Origin: an uncultured Roseobacter sp.
GTDB lineage: Bacteria; Pseudomonadota; Alphaproteobacteria; Rhodobacterales; Rhodobacteraceae
NCBI RefSeq assembly: GCF_947493125.1
Contig: NZ_CANLQB010000001.1
Span: 372,001 to 436,000, forward strand
Length of the DNA: 64,000 bases
Direction: 5' to 3'
Numbering within the stretch: position 1 is the first letter of the stretch; each line of letters opens with the position of its first letter. The position numbers were made by a program, and so were the translations under genes. Shown here in pieces: positions 8,688 to 17,118 of this stretch. The notes beneath the pieces were generated by a model. The model did not search any database and was not told where the DNA came from. It saw only the letters and a program-made list of their open reading frames with translations.

Positions 8688-9447
8688 CGCGGACCTCAAC
8701 GCCTGCGCTGCCCTGGTGCAACAGGGCGACGCCGACCGCTTTGCCGCCACCATGGCGAGCCCCGTCGCCGCCCGCCGCATCCTTTTTCCGCTCTACGCCT
8801 TCAACGTCGAAGTCTCTCGGGCGCCCTGGGTCACCAAGGAGCCGATGATCGCCGAGATGCGCCTGCAATGGTGGCGCGACGCGCTCGAAGAAATCTCAGA
8901 GGGCCGCACCCCGCGTCGGCACGAGGTGGTCACGCCGCTGTCGGACGTGCTGACGCCCGATCAGGCGCGCGCGCTTGACGGGCTGGTCGACGCGCGCCGC
9001 TGGGACATCGGATCGGACCCCTTCGAGGATGAGGCAGAGATGTGGCGCTATCTCGATGCCACCACGGGTACGCTCCTCTGGACCGCGGCACAGGCCCTGG
9101 GGGCCGCACCTGCGGAGGAAGTGGCGCTCCGAAAGACCACCCGTGCGGTGGCCCTGGCCAACTGGATGTGCGCCCTGCCAGAGCTTGAGGCGCGCGGCAA
9201 ACGCCCGATGTATGACGGCCGTCCCGAGAAGCTGGCGCAGCTGGCACGGGCGGCCCTCGCCGACCTCACCGCGCAGCGCGCGCTCGGCAAAGCGTCCCGG
9301 CTGGTCTTGCTGAGCGGCTGGCGCGCCCGCGGCATCCTGAAGGCCATCGCGCGGCAGCCGCAGCGCGTGGCCCGGGGGGATCTGGTGACACCACAGCTTG
9401 CGCGCAGCCTCACGCTCATCCGCGCGCGGTTGACCGGCCGTATCTAG
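8677..9447 (+). CDS. squalene/phytoene synthase-family protein
   Basis: 256 residues of the trans-prenyl head-to-head synthase fold. The RRILFPLYAFNVEVSR start and the MRLQWWRDALEE segment are characteristic. The usual first DxxxD motif is not evident, and FEDEAEMWRYLDATTGTLL corresponds to the second region, as in the NDUFAF6-like branch. That branch has poorly conserved catalytic aspartates and is linked to respiratory complex I assembly in eukaryotes. No carotenoid genes are nearby, so a carotenoid role is unlikely. Confidence 0.75.
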   Translation: MTFDADLNACAALVQQGDADRFAATMASPVAARRILFPLYAFNVEVSRAPWVTKEPMIAEMRLQWWRDALEEISEGRTPRRHEVVTPLSDVLTPDQARALDGLVDARRWDIGSDPFEDEAEMWRYLDATTGTLLWTAAQALGAAPAEEVALRKTTRAVALANWMCALPELEARGKRPMYDGRPEKLAQLARAALADLTAQRALGKASRLVLLSGWRARGILKAIARQPQRVARGDLVTPQLARSLTLIRARLTGRI

Positions 9448-9459
9448 CGGCCTGGTGGG

Positions 9460-10683
9460 TCAGACCGTTTGCGGCTTGGGCCGCATCACCAGCCAGATCA
9501 GCGCACAGCCAGCCAGCACGAGGAACGGGATCATCGCGATATTCACCGCGGCCCAGCCTTCCTCAGGGGTACCGCCCGAACAGTTCATCAGCCCGCCAGA
9601 GGACAGCGAGGCCAGTGTCACGCCGCCGAAGACCAGCAGGTCGTTCACGCCCTGTATCCGCCCGCGCTCATGCGGCGCATGCGCGCCGGCCAGCATCGTG
9701 GTCGCTCCGATGAAGCCAAAGTTCCAGCCGAGCCCAAGCAGGATGAGTGCCACGAAGAAATGTCCAAGCTCCACGCCCGAGAGCGCCACGGCCCCTGCGG
9801 CCCCGAGGATCAGCAGCCCCAGCCCCATGATCCGCTCAACCCCGAAACGCACGATCAGATGTCCAGTGAAGAAGGAGGGCGCGAACATCGCCAGCACGTG
9901 GCCCGTGACCACATTGGACGCATCCGCCACCGCAAAGCCGCAGCCCACGACGGCCAGCGGTGTCGAGGTCATCACCAGGTTCATCAGCGCGTAGGACACC
10001 ATCGCGCAGATGACGGCAACGGCGATGCGCGGTGTCTTCAACAGCTCCATCACAGACCGCCCGTGCGGCGAGTCTTCGGTGGGTTTCGGCGGCTTGGGGA
10101 TGTCGAGGAAGGCAAAGAGCAGCATGCCCAGCACGTTGAGCGCCATGGCCGCCATATAGACCGGGAAGAACCGCATGACGGTCGCATCGGGGTTCGCGCT
10201 GGTGAGATAGCCCACCAGTTGCGGGCCGATGATGGCCGAGAGCAGCCCACCCGCCATCACATAGGAAATCGCCTTGGGCCGGAAGCTGTCCGAGGCGGTG
10301 TCGGCGGCGGCAAAACGGAAAAACCCCTGAGATGACATATAGATACCGGTCAGGTAACTGCCCACAAGGAAGATCCAGAAGTTCGACAGCGTCAGCGCAT
10401 AGGCACAGATCGCAGCCCCAACAAGCCCGCCGAGCGCGCCGACGACAAACCCCGCGCGCCGCCCATAACGCTGCATCAGACCGGAGAGCCAGGGGGCTGT
10501 TGTCATCGACCCAAAGACGATCATCGAGATCGGCAGCGTGGCCAGGCAGGCATTCACCGCCATCTGCTGTCCCGCCAGCCCGCCGATCACGAAAATCATG
10601 GTGATCTGGCTGCCCAGAAAGGCCTGCGCCATCACGAGCACCATCACATTGCGCTTGGCGCGGCTGTCGTCGACTGCGGTCAT
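9460..10683 (-). CDS. MFS transporter
   Basis: About 407 residues with twelve hydrophobic segments, typical of the major facilitator superfamily. Visible features include GSQITMIFVIGGLAGQQ near the N-terminus, an RYGRRAGF loop 2-3 motif, and the RFGVERIMG equivalent in the second half. Start at 10683 is chosen because upstream in-frame sequence is basic and non-hydrophobic and runs into the divergent cobK promoter. It is most like sugar or drug efflux permeases; the substrate is unknown. It is convergent with the preceding gene, with only 12 bases between them. Confidence 0.85.
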   Translation of the reverse strand: MTAVDDSRAKRNVMVLVMAQAFLGSQITMIFVIGGLAGQQMAVNACLATLPISMIVFGSMTTAPWLSGLMQRYGRRAGFVVGALGGLVGAAICAYALTLSNFWIFLVGSYLTGIYMSSQGFFRFAAADTASDSFRPKAISYVMAGGLLSAIIGPQLVGYLTSANPDATVMRFFPVYMAAMALNVLGMLLFAFLDIPKPPKPTEDSPHGRSVMELLKTPRIAVAVICAMVSYALMNLVMTSTPLAVVGCGFAVADASNVVTGHVLAMFAPSFFTGHLIVRFGVERIMGLGLLILGAAGAVALSGVELGHFFVALILLGLGWNFGFIGATTMLAGAHAPHERGRIQGVNDLLVFGGVTLASLSSGGLMNCSGGTPEEGWAAVNIAMIPFLVLAGCALIWLVMRPKPQTV

Positions 10684-10758
10684 GCGCCTTGCGTAGTCCC
10701 CTTGCAACGTCGGGGCAAGCCCTCTTGCCTCGCCCGTCTTGTGGCCTAGAGTCGCGAC

Positions 10759-11502
10759 ATGACAGGCAGTGGGACGATCCTGGTGATGGCGGGCGCGCGC
10801 GAGGCGCATGGAATTGTGGTCCGGCTGCGGGAACGCGGCCGTGACGTGATCGCCAGCCTACCAGAGCCCGAACGCTCCTTCGACCCTCTGCCGGTCCCCA
10901 CGCGGGTGGGGCCGTTTGCGCATCAGATGGACCTGAACGACTGGATGGTGGCGCAAAAAGTGACCTCCGTGATCGACGCGAGCCACGCTTTCGATGCCGA
11001 GCTCTCCTGCATGGCCGCGATGATCTGCGGCGCGCGGGACCTGCGCTATCTGCGGGTGCTGCGCCCGCCCTGGCGGGCCTCGCGACTCGACACCTGGAAC
11101 AGCTACCGCAGCGTCAAACGCGCGGCGCAAGACATCCCGCCCGGTGCGCGCGTCTTCAGCAACACCGGCCGCGCCACACTGGACGAGTTCAAGGGCTTTC
11201 GCGGCCGGGTGCTCTTCCTGCGCCAGACGCAACCACAGACGGAACCGCCGCCGTTCAAATTCGTAACCTATGTGGAAGGCACACCGCCGTTTTCGCAGGG
11301 CGATGAGGAGATGCTCTTCCGCGAGCTGCGCATCTCCCGGCTGATTTGCCGCAACGTCGGCGGCAGTGCCAGCATATCAAAGTTGCTCGCCGCCCGCCGC
11401 CTCGGCCTGCCCGTGGCGATGATCGAACGCCCGGCACCGCCCCCGGCCTCGACGGTGGTTGAAACCGTGAGCGAAGCGCTGGCCTGGGAAGCCAACGCAT
11501 GA
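10759..11502 (+). CDS. cobK: precorrin-6A/cobalt-precorrin-6A reductase
   Basis: 247 residues. CobK/CbiJ reduces precorrin-6A with NADPH during corrin ring synthesis. Features are the N-terminal ILVMAGAREAHGIVVRL nucleotide-binding turn, the VIDASHAFDAELS motif, the YLRVLRPPW segment and the late CRNVGGSASISKLLAARRLGLPV region. It begins a cobK-glycosylase-esterase run with four-base overlaps. No other cobalamin genes are present here, and the 75-base upstream gap is too short for a cobalamin riboswitch. Confidence 0.88.
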   Translation: MTGSGTILVMAGAREAHGIVVRLRERGRDVIASLPEPERSFDPLPVPTRVGPFAHQMDLNDWMVAQKVTSVIDASHAFDAELSCMAAMICGARDLRYLRVLRPPWRASRLDTWNSYRSVKRAAQDIPPGARVFSNTGRATLDEFKGFRGRVLFLRQTQPQTEPPPFKFVTYVEGTPPFSQGDEEMLFRELRISRLICRNVGGSASISKLLAARRLGLPVAMIERPAPPPASTVVETVSEALAWEANA

Positions 11503-12131
11503 GCGTGGGGCGGATCGTCGAGACCGATGCGGATGTGGCCGAAGGGGCCGCCTGGCTCGCCGCCCGCGACCCGCGGCTTGCCACGGCCCTCGCCGCCTGC
11601 GGCCCGCTGCCGCTGCGCTGCAAGCCCGATGGTTTCGCCGAACTGCTCAGCGCCATCGTGAGCCAGCAGGTCAGCGTGGCCTCCGCCCGCGCGCTCTGGG
11701 CCAACCTCGAGGCGGCAGGTGTCACCACGCCGGAAACCGTCCTCCGCCACAGCCAGGACGACCTTCGCACCCTGGGCCTCAGCCGCCAGAAGGCCCGCTA
11801 TGCCCATGCGCTGGCCGACGCGGGCATCGACTATGACGCACTCCGCCAGGCCCCTGACGCGGAGGTCATCAAGACCCTCACGGCGGTCACCGGCATCGGC
11901 GTCTGGACCGCCGAGATCTATGCCATGTTTTCCCTGGGCCGCGCCGACGTCTTCGCGCCGGGCGATCTGGCCCTGCAGGAAGCCGCAAAGGCGATCTATG
12001 ACCTGCCCGAGCGCCCCACCGAACGCGCATTGCGGGCCATGGCCGAAGACTGGTCGCCCTGGCGCGCGGTTGCGGCACGCCTCTTCTTTACCTACTACCG
12101 GCACATCAAACAGAGGGACGGCATCATATGA
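11499..12131 (+). CDS. DNA-3-methyladenine glycosylase II family (HhH-GPD)
   Basis: 210 residues; base-excision repair of alkylated bases. The helix-hairpin-helix is at LTAVTGIGVWTAEIYAMF (about 128-145), followed by FAPGDLAL, whose Asp is the catalytic residue of AlkA-type enzymes. No iron-sulfur cysteine cluster is present, which separates it from MutY/Nth. The early GFAELLSAIVSQQVSVASA segment is typical of AlkA. It overlaps cobK by four bases (ATGA) and the esterase by four bases, implying one transcript of functionally unrelated genes. Confidence 0.88.
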   Translation: MSVGRIVETDADVAEGAAWLAARDPRLATALAACGPLPLRCKPDGFAELLSAIVSQQVSVASARALWANLEAAGVTTPETVLRHSQDDLRTLGLSRQKARYAHALADAGIDYDALRQAPDAEVIKTLTAVTGIGVWTAEIYAMFSLGRADVFAPGDLALQEAAKAIYDLPERPTERALRAMAEDWSPWRAVAARLFFTYYRHIKQRDGII

Positions 12132-12793
12132 CACGGGTACTCAACGCAGGCCGCCGCGCGCCGGTCTCAGGCGACACGCGCTCGGTCGTGGTCTTCCTGC
12201 ATGGCTATGGCGCCAATGGGGCCGACCTTCTGGGCCTCGCCGAGCCGCTGGCCGAACACCTGCCCGACACGCTTTTTGTCGCCCCAGATGCGCCCGAAGC
12301 ATGCGCCGGGGCGCCGATGGGCTTCCAGTGGTTCCCGATCCCCTGGATCGACGGCTCGTCCGAAGAGGAATCCGAGCGCTCGATGATGCAGGCGGTCGAT
12401 GACCTCAACGCCTTTCTCGACGCGCTCATGGTCGATGAAGACGTGCTGCCCGAACAGGTGGTGCTCTTCGGCTTCAGCCAGGGCACCATGATGGCGCTGC
12501 ATGTGGCCCCGCGCCGCGAGGATGCGGTGGCAGGCATCGTCGCCTTCTCAGGCCGGTTGCTCAGCCCCGAAACCCTCGCTGATGAGGTGGTCGTGCGCCC
12601 ACCGGTCCTGCTGGTGCATGGCGACGCGGATGATGTGGTCCCCCCACAATCGCTGCCGCAAGCCGCTGAAGCGCTGCAGGAGGCGGGCTGGCAGGACGTC
12701 TATGCCCACATCATGAAAGGCACGGGCCACGGCATCGCGCCCGACGGTCTCTCCGTCGCACTGGCCTTCATGCGGGACAAACTTGGGCTCTGA
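12128..12793 (+). CDS. phospholipase/carboxylesterase-family alpha/beta hydrolase
   Basis: 221 residues. VVFLHGYGANGADLLGLA provides the oxyanion hole, GFSQGTMMAL the nucleophile elbow (Ser about 118), HGDADDVVPP the Asp, and KGTGHGIAPDG the His. This matches the Abhydrolase_2 group (cytosolic carboxylesterase/lysophospholipase type). No signal peptide is present. It is the last gene of the cobK run, starting with ATGA overlapping the glycosylase stop. Confidence 0.85.
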   Translation: MTRVLNAGRRAPVSGDTRSVVVFLHGYGANGADLLGLAEPLAEHLPDTLFVAPDAPEACAGAPMGFQWFPIPWIDGSSEEESERSMMQAVDDLNAFLDALMVDEDVLPEQVVLFGFSQGTMMALHVAPRREDAVAGIVAFSGRLLSPETLADEVVVRPPVLLVHGDADDVVPPQSLPQAAEALQEAGWQDVYAHIMKGTGHGIAPDGLSVALAFMRDKLGL

Positions 12794-12853
12794 CACCGGC
12801 TCTGCGCGGCAAATCTAAACACTTCATTAGCATCCTTCGGTCAAGCTCTGCGC

Positions 12854-13945
12854 GTGCCTAAAGCTGAGACAGATATCCTCGATCTCGTGGAGCATCCGGT
12901 GTTCGTCCTTGAACCCGATGCGAGCGGTGTTCCGCGCTACGCGGCCTTCAACGCCTACGCCTGCAAGATCCTGGGCCGCCCCTGCGAGGATATCCTGGGC
13001 CGCACCGCGGCCGAGCTCTACCCGGGCCCGCTGGGCGAAAGCGTCTTTGCCAACCACTGCGAGGCGATGCGCTCGGGCGAGGTCATGGCCTATGAGACCC
13101 GCCTGCCGATCTGGGGCGAGGCCCGGCTTGTGCGCACCACGCTGCGCGCCGTCTGCGACGACAGCGGCGCGGTGCTGCGTCTCGTCGGCTCCTCTGTCGC
13201 CGTCTCGGGCGGGCAGGACGCGCGCGAGGCGCAGGAGGCGATCACCGCCCAGACCCATGAGATGCAGAACTACATCGAACTGGCCGCTCATGATCTGCGC
13301 GCGCCGATGCGGAACGTCACGTACATCGCCGAGATGCTCCGCGAGGACTTCGAGGATCTCGGCGACGGCAAGCTCGAACTGATCGACCTGCTGGAGGATA
13401 TCGGCACCAAGGCCAGTGGGCTGATCAGCGATGTGCTGGCCCATGCCGAGGCGTCGTCGCTGGTGCACGATACGGTGCGCTTCGACTTCGCAGAGCTGGC
13501 GAGCGATGTGATCAGCGTGCTCGACCCGATGGGGCGAACCTCGCTCACCTTGGAGGCCGGCATCGTGGAAGGCGACCGCGCGGCCACCCAGATCATCCTG
13601 CGCAACCTCATCGACAACGCAATGAAACACTGCGCCAGCGGCCCCAACATCGCGACGCAGCTCACGCTCGACATCCGGGTAACTGACAGTGGAGACGGGT
13701 TCTTCCAAATTGTCCTGTCGGACAATGGAACCGGCTTCAGCGATCCGGCTCTGCTCTTTCTGGACAGCGGCCAGTTGCGGGTCGACAGCGGCTTTGGCCT
13801 GCTCGGCGTCCGGCGGCTCATCCATGCGCGGGGCGGGTCCATCAAGGCTGCGAACGCGCCTGAGGGCCGTGGTGCCGTGGTGACGATTACCTTGCCCGGC
13901 TCGCTCACCGAAGACATCACCGGCGAAGCCTCCGGCGCGGCCTGA
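12854..13945 (+). CDS. PAS-domain sensor histidine kinase
   Basis: 363 residues with a GTG start. An N-terminal PAS domain (about 5-115) begins ILDLVEHPVFVLEPD. The dimerisation/phosphoacceptor helix has ELAAHDLRAPMRN (His near 143). The ATPase domain has NLIDNAMKHC (N box), LSDNGTGFSD (G1) and SGFGLLGVRRLI (G2). No membrane segment is visible, so it is a cytosolic sensor. No response regulator is adjacent; the regulator to the right is an unrelated AraC type on the other strand. The signal is unknown. Confidence 0.85.
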   Translation: MPKAETDILDLVEHPVFVLEPDASGVPRYAAFNAYACKILGRPCEDILGRTAAELYPGPLGESVFANHCEAMRSGEVMAYETRLPIWGEARLVRTTLRAVCDDSGAVLRLVGSSVAVSGGQDAREAQEAITAQTHEMQNYIELAAHDLRAPMRNVTYIAEMLREDFEDLGDGKLELIDLLEDIGTKASGLISDVLAHAEASSLVHDTVRFDFAELASDVISVLDPMGRTSLTLEAGIVEGDRAATQIILRNLIDNAMKHCASGPNIATQLTLDIRVTDSGDGFFQIVLSDNGTGFSDPALLFLDSGQLRVDSGFGLLGVRRLIHARGGSIKAANAPEGRGAVVTITLPGSLTEDITGEASGAA

Positions 13946-13983
13946 CGGGGGGTGGCCGACAGGTCACCGGCCCCGCAGCTGGG

Positions 13984-14991
13984 CTAAGTCCGCTGCGCTT
14001 TGCGATAGGCACCCGGGCTCTGGCCCGTGACCCGGTTGAACTCGGTGTAGAAATTCGAGCGGGTCAGGAACCCGGCGGCCTCGCCGACGGCTCCCACCGC
14101 ATCACCGGTCTCGCGCAGCAGGCGCGCCGCCTCGGCCACGCGAAACCCATTGATGAACTGCGAGACATTCTTGTCCCGGCTGCGGTTGATGGCCTCTGAC
14201 AACGCCCGGTCTGTGACACCCAAGCGTCGCGCGAGCCGTGTCAGAGACAGTTGCGGATCGACAAAGAGGCGGCTTTCCTCAAGATAGGCCTCGGCTCGTT
14301 CCGTCAGCGCTGCGTCCTCGCTCCGCGCGGCGCCGGAGGGCGGCGGGCTGGTGGACCTGCGCAGGCTGATGACAGTCGCCGCAGCCAGCATGGCAATGAG
14401 CAGCAGGCTGGCGAACGACAGCAGGCGACCGACATTCGCGCCGTCATTGCGCGCAAAATCCAGAGCGATCAGCGTGTCCATCACCAGCGTGAGCCCCAGA
14501 AGCCCGGCGCCCATCAGCATCATGCGCCGCATGAACCCCACATGCGCCAGCCCCAGTTGCGACAGCCGGTCCGGCCCGCCGCGCCAGAGCCGCAGCAGCA
14601 AAAGCGCATAGATCGCGTAGCTGGCCCCGATCATCGCATCAAGCGCCACCCGAATGGGCGGCAGCGCGGCGACAATCGCCGTCAGCACCGCCGCCGCGCC
14701 GAGGTGCAGCAGGCTTGCGGGCTGCAGCCGCGCGGCCCGGTCCGACAGCGCCATATAGCCCAGATAGAGCAGTGGCCCGATCCAGAACGGCAAGAGCCTC
14801 TGGATGACCAGAACACCCTCCACCTCATAGGCAAAGCGCAGCGCCACCAGCAGCGTCTCGACCATGATCAACGCTGCGAGCAACGCAAGGAAGGTTTTTG
14901 CCGCTCCGGGCAGCCAGGCCCGCGTCAGCACCAGCGCGCCGAAGATCGCCGACAGACCGGTCAGAAACAGGGGCAGGGGCACGGAGATCAT
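13984..14991 (-). CDS. membrane-anchored AraC-family transcriptional regulator
   Basis: 335 residues. The first 210 or so contain about seven hydrophobic segments. The last 100 form an AraC-type double helix-turn-helix: SLTRLARRLGVTDRALSEAIN is the first HTH and FYTEFNRVTGQSPGAYRK the conserved end. This layout belongs to regulators with an integral-membrane sensory part. It is divergent from a secreted hydrolase, and a perfect 26-base palindrome lies between them, suggesting that it controls that gene and itself. Confidence 0.85.
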   Translation of the reverse strand: MISVPLPLFLTGLSAIFGALVLTRAWLPGAAKTFLALLAALIMVETLLVALRFAYEVEGVLVIQRLLPFWIGPLLYLGYMALSDRAARLQPASLLHLGAAAVLTAIVAALPPIRVALDAMIGASYAIYALLLLRLWRGGPDRLSQLGLAHVGFMRRMMLMGAGLLGLTLVMDTLIALDFARNDGANVGRLLSFASLLLIAMLAAATVISLRRSTSPPPSGAARSEDAALTERAEAYLEESRLFVDPQLSLTRLARRLGVTDRALSEAINRSRDKNVSQFINGFRVAEAARLLRETGDAVGAVGEAAGFLTRSNFYTEFNRVTGQSPGAYRKAQRT

Positions 14992-15000
14992 GCCGAAAGC

Positions 15001-15046
15001 TGTCCTCGATTGCGTGTCCTCTGTCCTGAAAGCCGTTTCAGGACAG
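15001..15046. promoter_or_regulatory. palindromic operator between AraC-type regulator and hydrolase
   Basis: The arm CTGTCCTGAAA (15021-15031) is perfectly complementary to 15036-15046 around GCCG. TGTCCT is also repeated directly at 15001 and 15015 as well as in the arm at 15022. Perfect symmetry plus direct half-sites in a divergent promoter fits a regulator binding site. A transcription terminator is less likely because the site lies upstream of both genes. Confidence 0.6.
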
Positions 15047-15119
15047 CCAAGGCATTGCCCGAAAACGAGACTTTGCTCAAGTCGGGATCATCGCAACCAC
15101 CAAGTCTACGAGGTCCTAC

Positions 15120-16175
15120 ATGAATACCAATCTTCACCAACTCTGCCTGTCCGCCTTGCTCGCCATCGGCTTTGCCCTGCCGGGGGAGGCGTCGGATTTC
15201 GCGCCCGCCGTGGCCGAATTCAAAGCCGCATACCCCGATATGGACCGCAAGATGCAAGGCCGCGTCTGGTACCCCTCCCATGCGGAGGGGCCCGAGGACC
15301 TGCTGCGCGGCAGCGCGGTCTGGCGCGACGTCTCGGGCCATCTCGACGCCGGGATCGCGCCAGGGCTCTTCCCCGTCGTCCTGATCAGCCACGGGATGTA
15401 CGGCAACACCATGAACCAGGCGTGGCTCGCCAAACGGCTGGCCGCCGAAGGGGTCATCGTGATCCAGCCCAACCACCCCGGTACCACCAGCTTTGACCGC
15501 GACCCCGACCACGCGCGTCAACTCTGGCTGCGCGCCACTGACCTCAGCATTGCGCTCGATGAAGCGCTGACGGACCCGCGGTTTGCCGATCACATCGACC
15601 CCACGCGCGTTGCTGCCGCGGGCCACTCGCTGGGCGGCTACACCGTGATGGCTGCGGCGGGGGCGCGCCATGACGTGGCACATTACGCCGCGGGCTGTGC
15701 TAAGTCACCAACGCGCACCGATTGCGAAGTCATCGACATGTGGAAGGTGGGCGCCGACCCCGCCGATCATGACGCGCTGCAGAGTGACCGATCTGACCCG
15801 CGCATCCGGACCGTGATCCCGATGGACCTCGGCGGCGCGCAGACCTTTGCGCCCGAAAGCCTCGCCGAGATCGACATGCCCGTGCTGGTGCTCGGCGCGG
15901 GCCGCGGCGACATGCTGGACCAGGACGTTGAATCCCGCGCGCTTGCCGCCGCGCTCCCCGCCGATCTGGTCACCCATATCGAAGTCGTGGACGCGGGCCA
16001 TTTCGACTACATGGGCATTTGCACCGATGAGGGCTATGCCGTGCTCAAACGCGAGGCGCCGGGCGACGAAATCGTCTGCATCAAAGCCCATGACGAGCGC
16101 ATGGCCCAACACGATCACATCTTTGAGTTGATCATGGACCACCTTCGCGCAACCGACGTGATCCCCCAGGGCTAA
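15120..16175 (+). CDS. secreted alpha/beta hydrolase (PAF-acetylhydrolase/dienelactone hydrolase-like)
   Basis: 351 residues with a signal peptide ending LPGEAS, so periplasmic or exported. FPVVLISHGMYGNTMNQAWLAKRLA provides the oxyanion region. AAAGHSLGGYTVMAAAG is the GxSxG nucleophile elbow (Ser about 169). The Asp is in the MPVLVLGAGRGDML region, and AGHFDYM supplies the His. The fold matches predicted dienelactone-hydrolase-like proteins. The divergent AraC-type regulator suggests inducible expression. A strong hairpin follows. Confidence 0.82.
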   Translation: MNTNLHQLCLSALLAIGFALPGEASDFAPAVAEFKAAYPDMDRKMQGRVWYPSHAEGPEDLLRGSAVWRDVSGHLDAGIAPGLFPVVLISHGMYGNTMNQAWLAKRLAAEGVIVIQPNHPGTTSFDRDPDHARQLWLRATDLSIALDEALTDPRFADHIDPTRVAAAGHSLGGYTVMAAAGARHDVAHYAAGCAKSPTRTDCEVIDMWKVGADPADHDALQSDRSDPRIRTVIPMDLGGAQTFAPESLAEIDMPVLVLGAGRGDMLDQDVESRALAAALPADLVTHIEVVDAGHFDYMGICTDEGYAVLKREAPGDEIVCIKAHDERMAQHDHIFELIMDHLRATDVIPQG

Positions 16176-16184
16176 ACCACAGCG

Positions 16185-16206
16185 CTGGCCCGGCACACCG
16201 GGCCAG
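16185..16206 (+). terminator. hairpin after the secreted hydrolase gene
   Basis: Perfect nine-base stem: CTGGCCCGG (16185-16193) with CCGGGCCAG (16198-16206) around a CACA loop, starting about ten bases after the stop codon. There is no T-tract, so termination may be incomplete. Confidence 0.55.
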
Positions 16207-16212
16207 ACGCCT

Positions 16213-16221
16213 TGTGGATAA
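16213..16221 (-). other. perfect DnaA-box 9-mer
   Basis: TGTGGATAA on the plus strand is the complement of TTATCCACA. It is a single copy, upstream of the HNH gene promoter. A lone box may be chance or a minor DnaA target. Confidence 0.35.
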
Positions 16222-16285
16222 CTGTCATCGAGACGTCACGGAATCATCTTAACGGTTCTGCGACATCTTGTGGTCATACTGGGGC

Positions 16286-16313
16286 TTGCCAGCTTATGGC
16301 CACGATATATAGT
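16286..16313 (+). promoter_or_regulatory. candidate sigma-70 promoter of the HNH gene
   Basis: TTGCCA (16286-16291), a 16-base spacer, then TATAGT (16308-16313). Transcription would begin near 16320 and give a leader of about 70 bases before the ATG at 16389. Confidence 0.4.
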
Positions 16314-16388
16314 CATAAAAAGACTCGCGCGCTGGTGGCGCGGCAGGCGCGAAAGAGAGAGGCAAATCGGCAAGGGGTGTGCCCGACC

Positions 16389-16973
16389 ATGGACGGCGAT
16401 TTCAGAACGGACTTCACGCGCAATCCCGCGAGCCTCAGGCACAGGCCCGCTCTGGTGCTGAACGCCGACTACCGGCCGCTGAGCTACTATCCGCTGTCGC
16501 TCTGGCCCTGGCAGGAGGCGGTCAAGGCGGCCTGGCTCGACAGGGTGGATATCGTTGCCGAGTATGACGACATCGTCCGAAGCCCCAGCACCGAGATCAG
16601 GATCCCATCGGTGGTCGTCCTGAAAGACTATGTCAAACCTCAAAAGCGCGTGGCCTTCACGCGCTTTAATTTATTTCTGAGGGACGAATTCCGCTGCCAG
16701 TACTGCGGCGCGCGGGGGGAATTGACCTTCGATCACGTGGTGCCGCGCTCGTCGGGTGGGGTGACCAGCTGGCAGAACGTGGTGGCCGCCTGCTCGCCCT
16801 GCAACCTGAAAAAGGGCTCCAAACCGCTGCACCGCACCGGGCTCTCGCTGCGCAAACCCCCGCGCCAGCCGGGCGCGGAAGAGCTGCGCAACATGGGCCG
16901 AAAGTTCCCGCCCAACCACCTGCATGAGAGCTGGATGGACTTCCTCTATTGGGATGCCGAATTGGAAGCCTGA
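16389..16973 (+). CDS. HNH endonuclease-family protein
   Basis: 194 residues. An N-terminal ALVLNADYRPLSYYPLSLWPW segment is followed by the HNH core: CQYCGARGELTFDHVVPRSSGG, then NVVAACSPCNLKKG. Two CxxC pairs bind structural zinc; DH and the later Asn form the beta-beta-alpha metal site. This small stand-alone HNH protein is widespread in alphaproteobacteria and has no clear defined role. The frame extends upstream to 16212, but ATG 16389 matches the family start and lies downstream of the candidate promoter. Confidence 0.85.
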   Translation: MDGDFRTDFTRNPASLRHRPALVLNADYRPLSYYPLSLWPWQEAVKAAWLDRVDIVAEYDDIVRSPSTEIRIPSVVVLKDYVKPQKRVAFTRFNLFLRDEFRCQYCGARGELTFDHVVPRSSGGVTSWQNVVAACSPCNLKKGSKPLHRTGLSLRKPPRQPGAEELRNMGRKFPPNHLHESWMDFLYWDAELEA

Positions 16974-17086
16974 CCCGCCCCCGGCCCGCCCATACCTCCC
17001 GTAATCGTTGAAATTCCCACAAAGCTGTGCTAGCTACGCCGTGTGCCGCGCAATATTCGTGCGGCATGACCACCATTTTTGAAGTT

Positions 17087-17096
17087 ATTTTAAAAT
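17087..17096. promoter_or_regulatory. AT-rich palindrome upstream of the peroxidase
   Basis: ATTTTAAAAT lies within an unusually AT-rich 40 bases just before the ribosome site, flanked by TTGAA and TTCAA. This contrasts with the GC-rich surroundings. It could be a promoter element or regulator site; no known consensus is matched. Confidence 0.3.
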
Positions 17097-17118
17097 TGTT
17101 ATTTCAAGGAGATGCATT

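Noticed and set aside
8677-9447. Carotenoid or hopanoid synthesis locus
   Set aside because: The gene lacks a clear first aspartate-rich motif and has no carotenoid or hopanoid neighbours; it fits the NDUFAF6-like branch better.
10684-10758. Cobalamin riboswitch before cobK
   Set aside because: Only 75 bases separate cobK from the divergent transporter gene, too little for the element, and no B12-box-like motif is visible.
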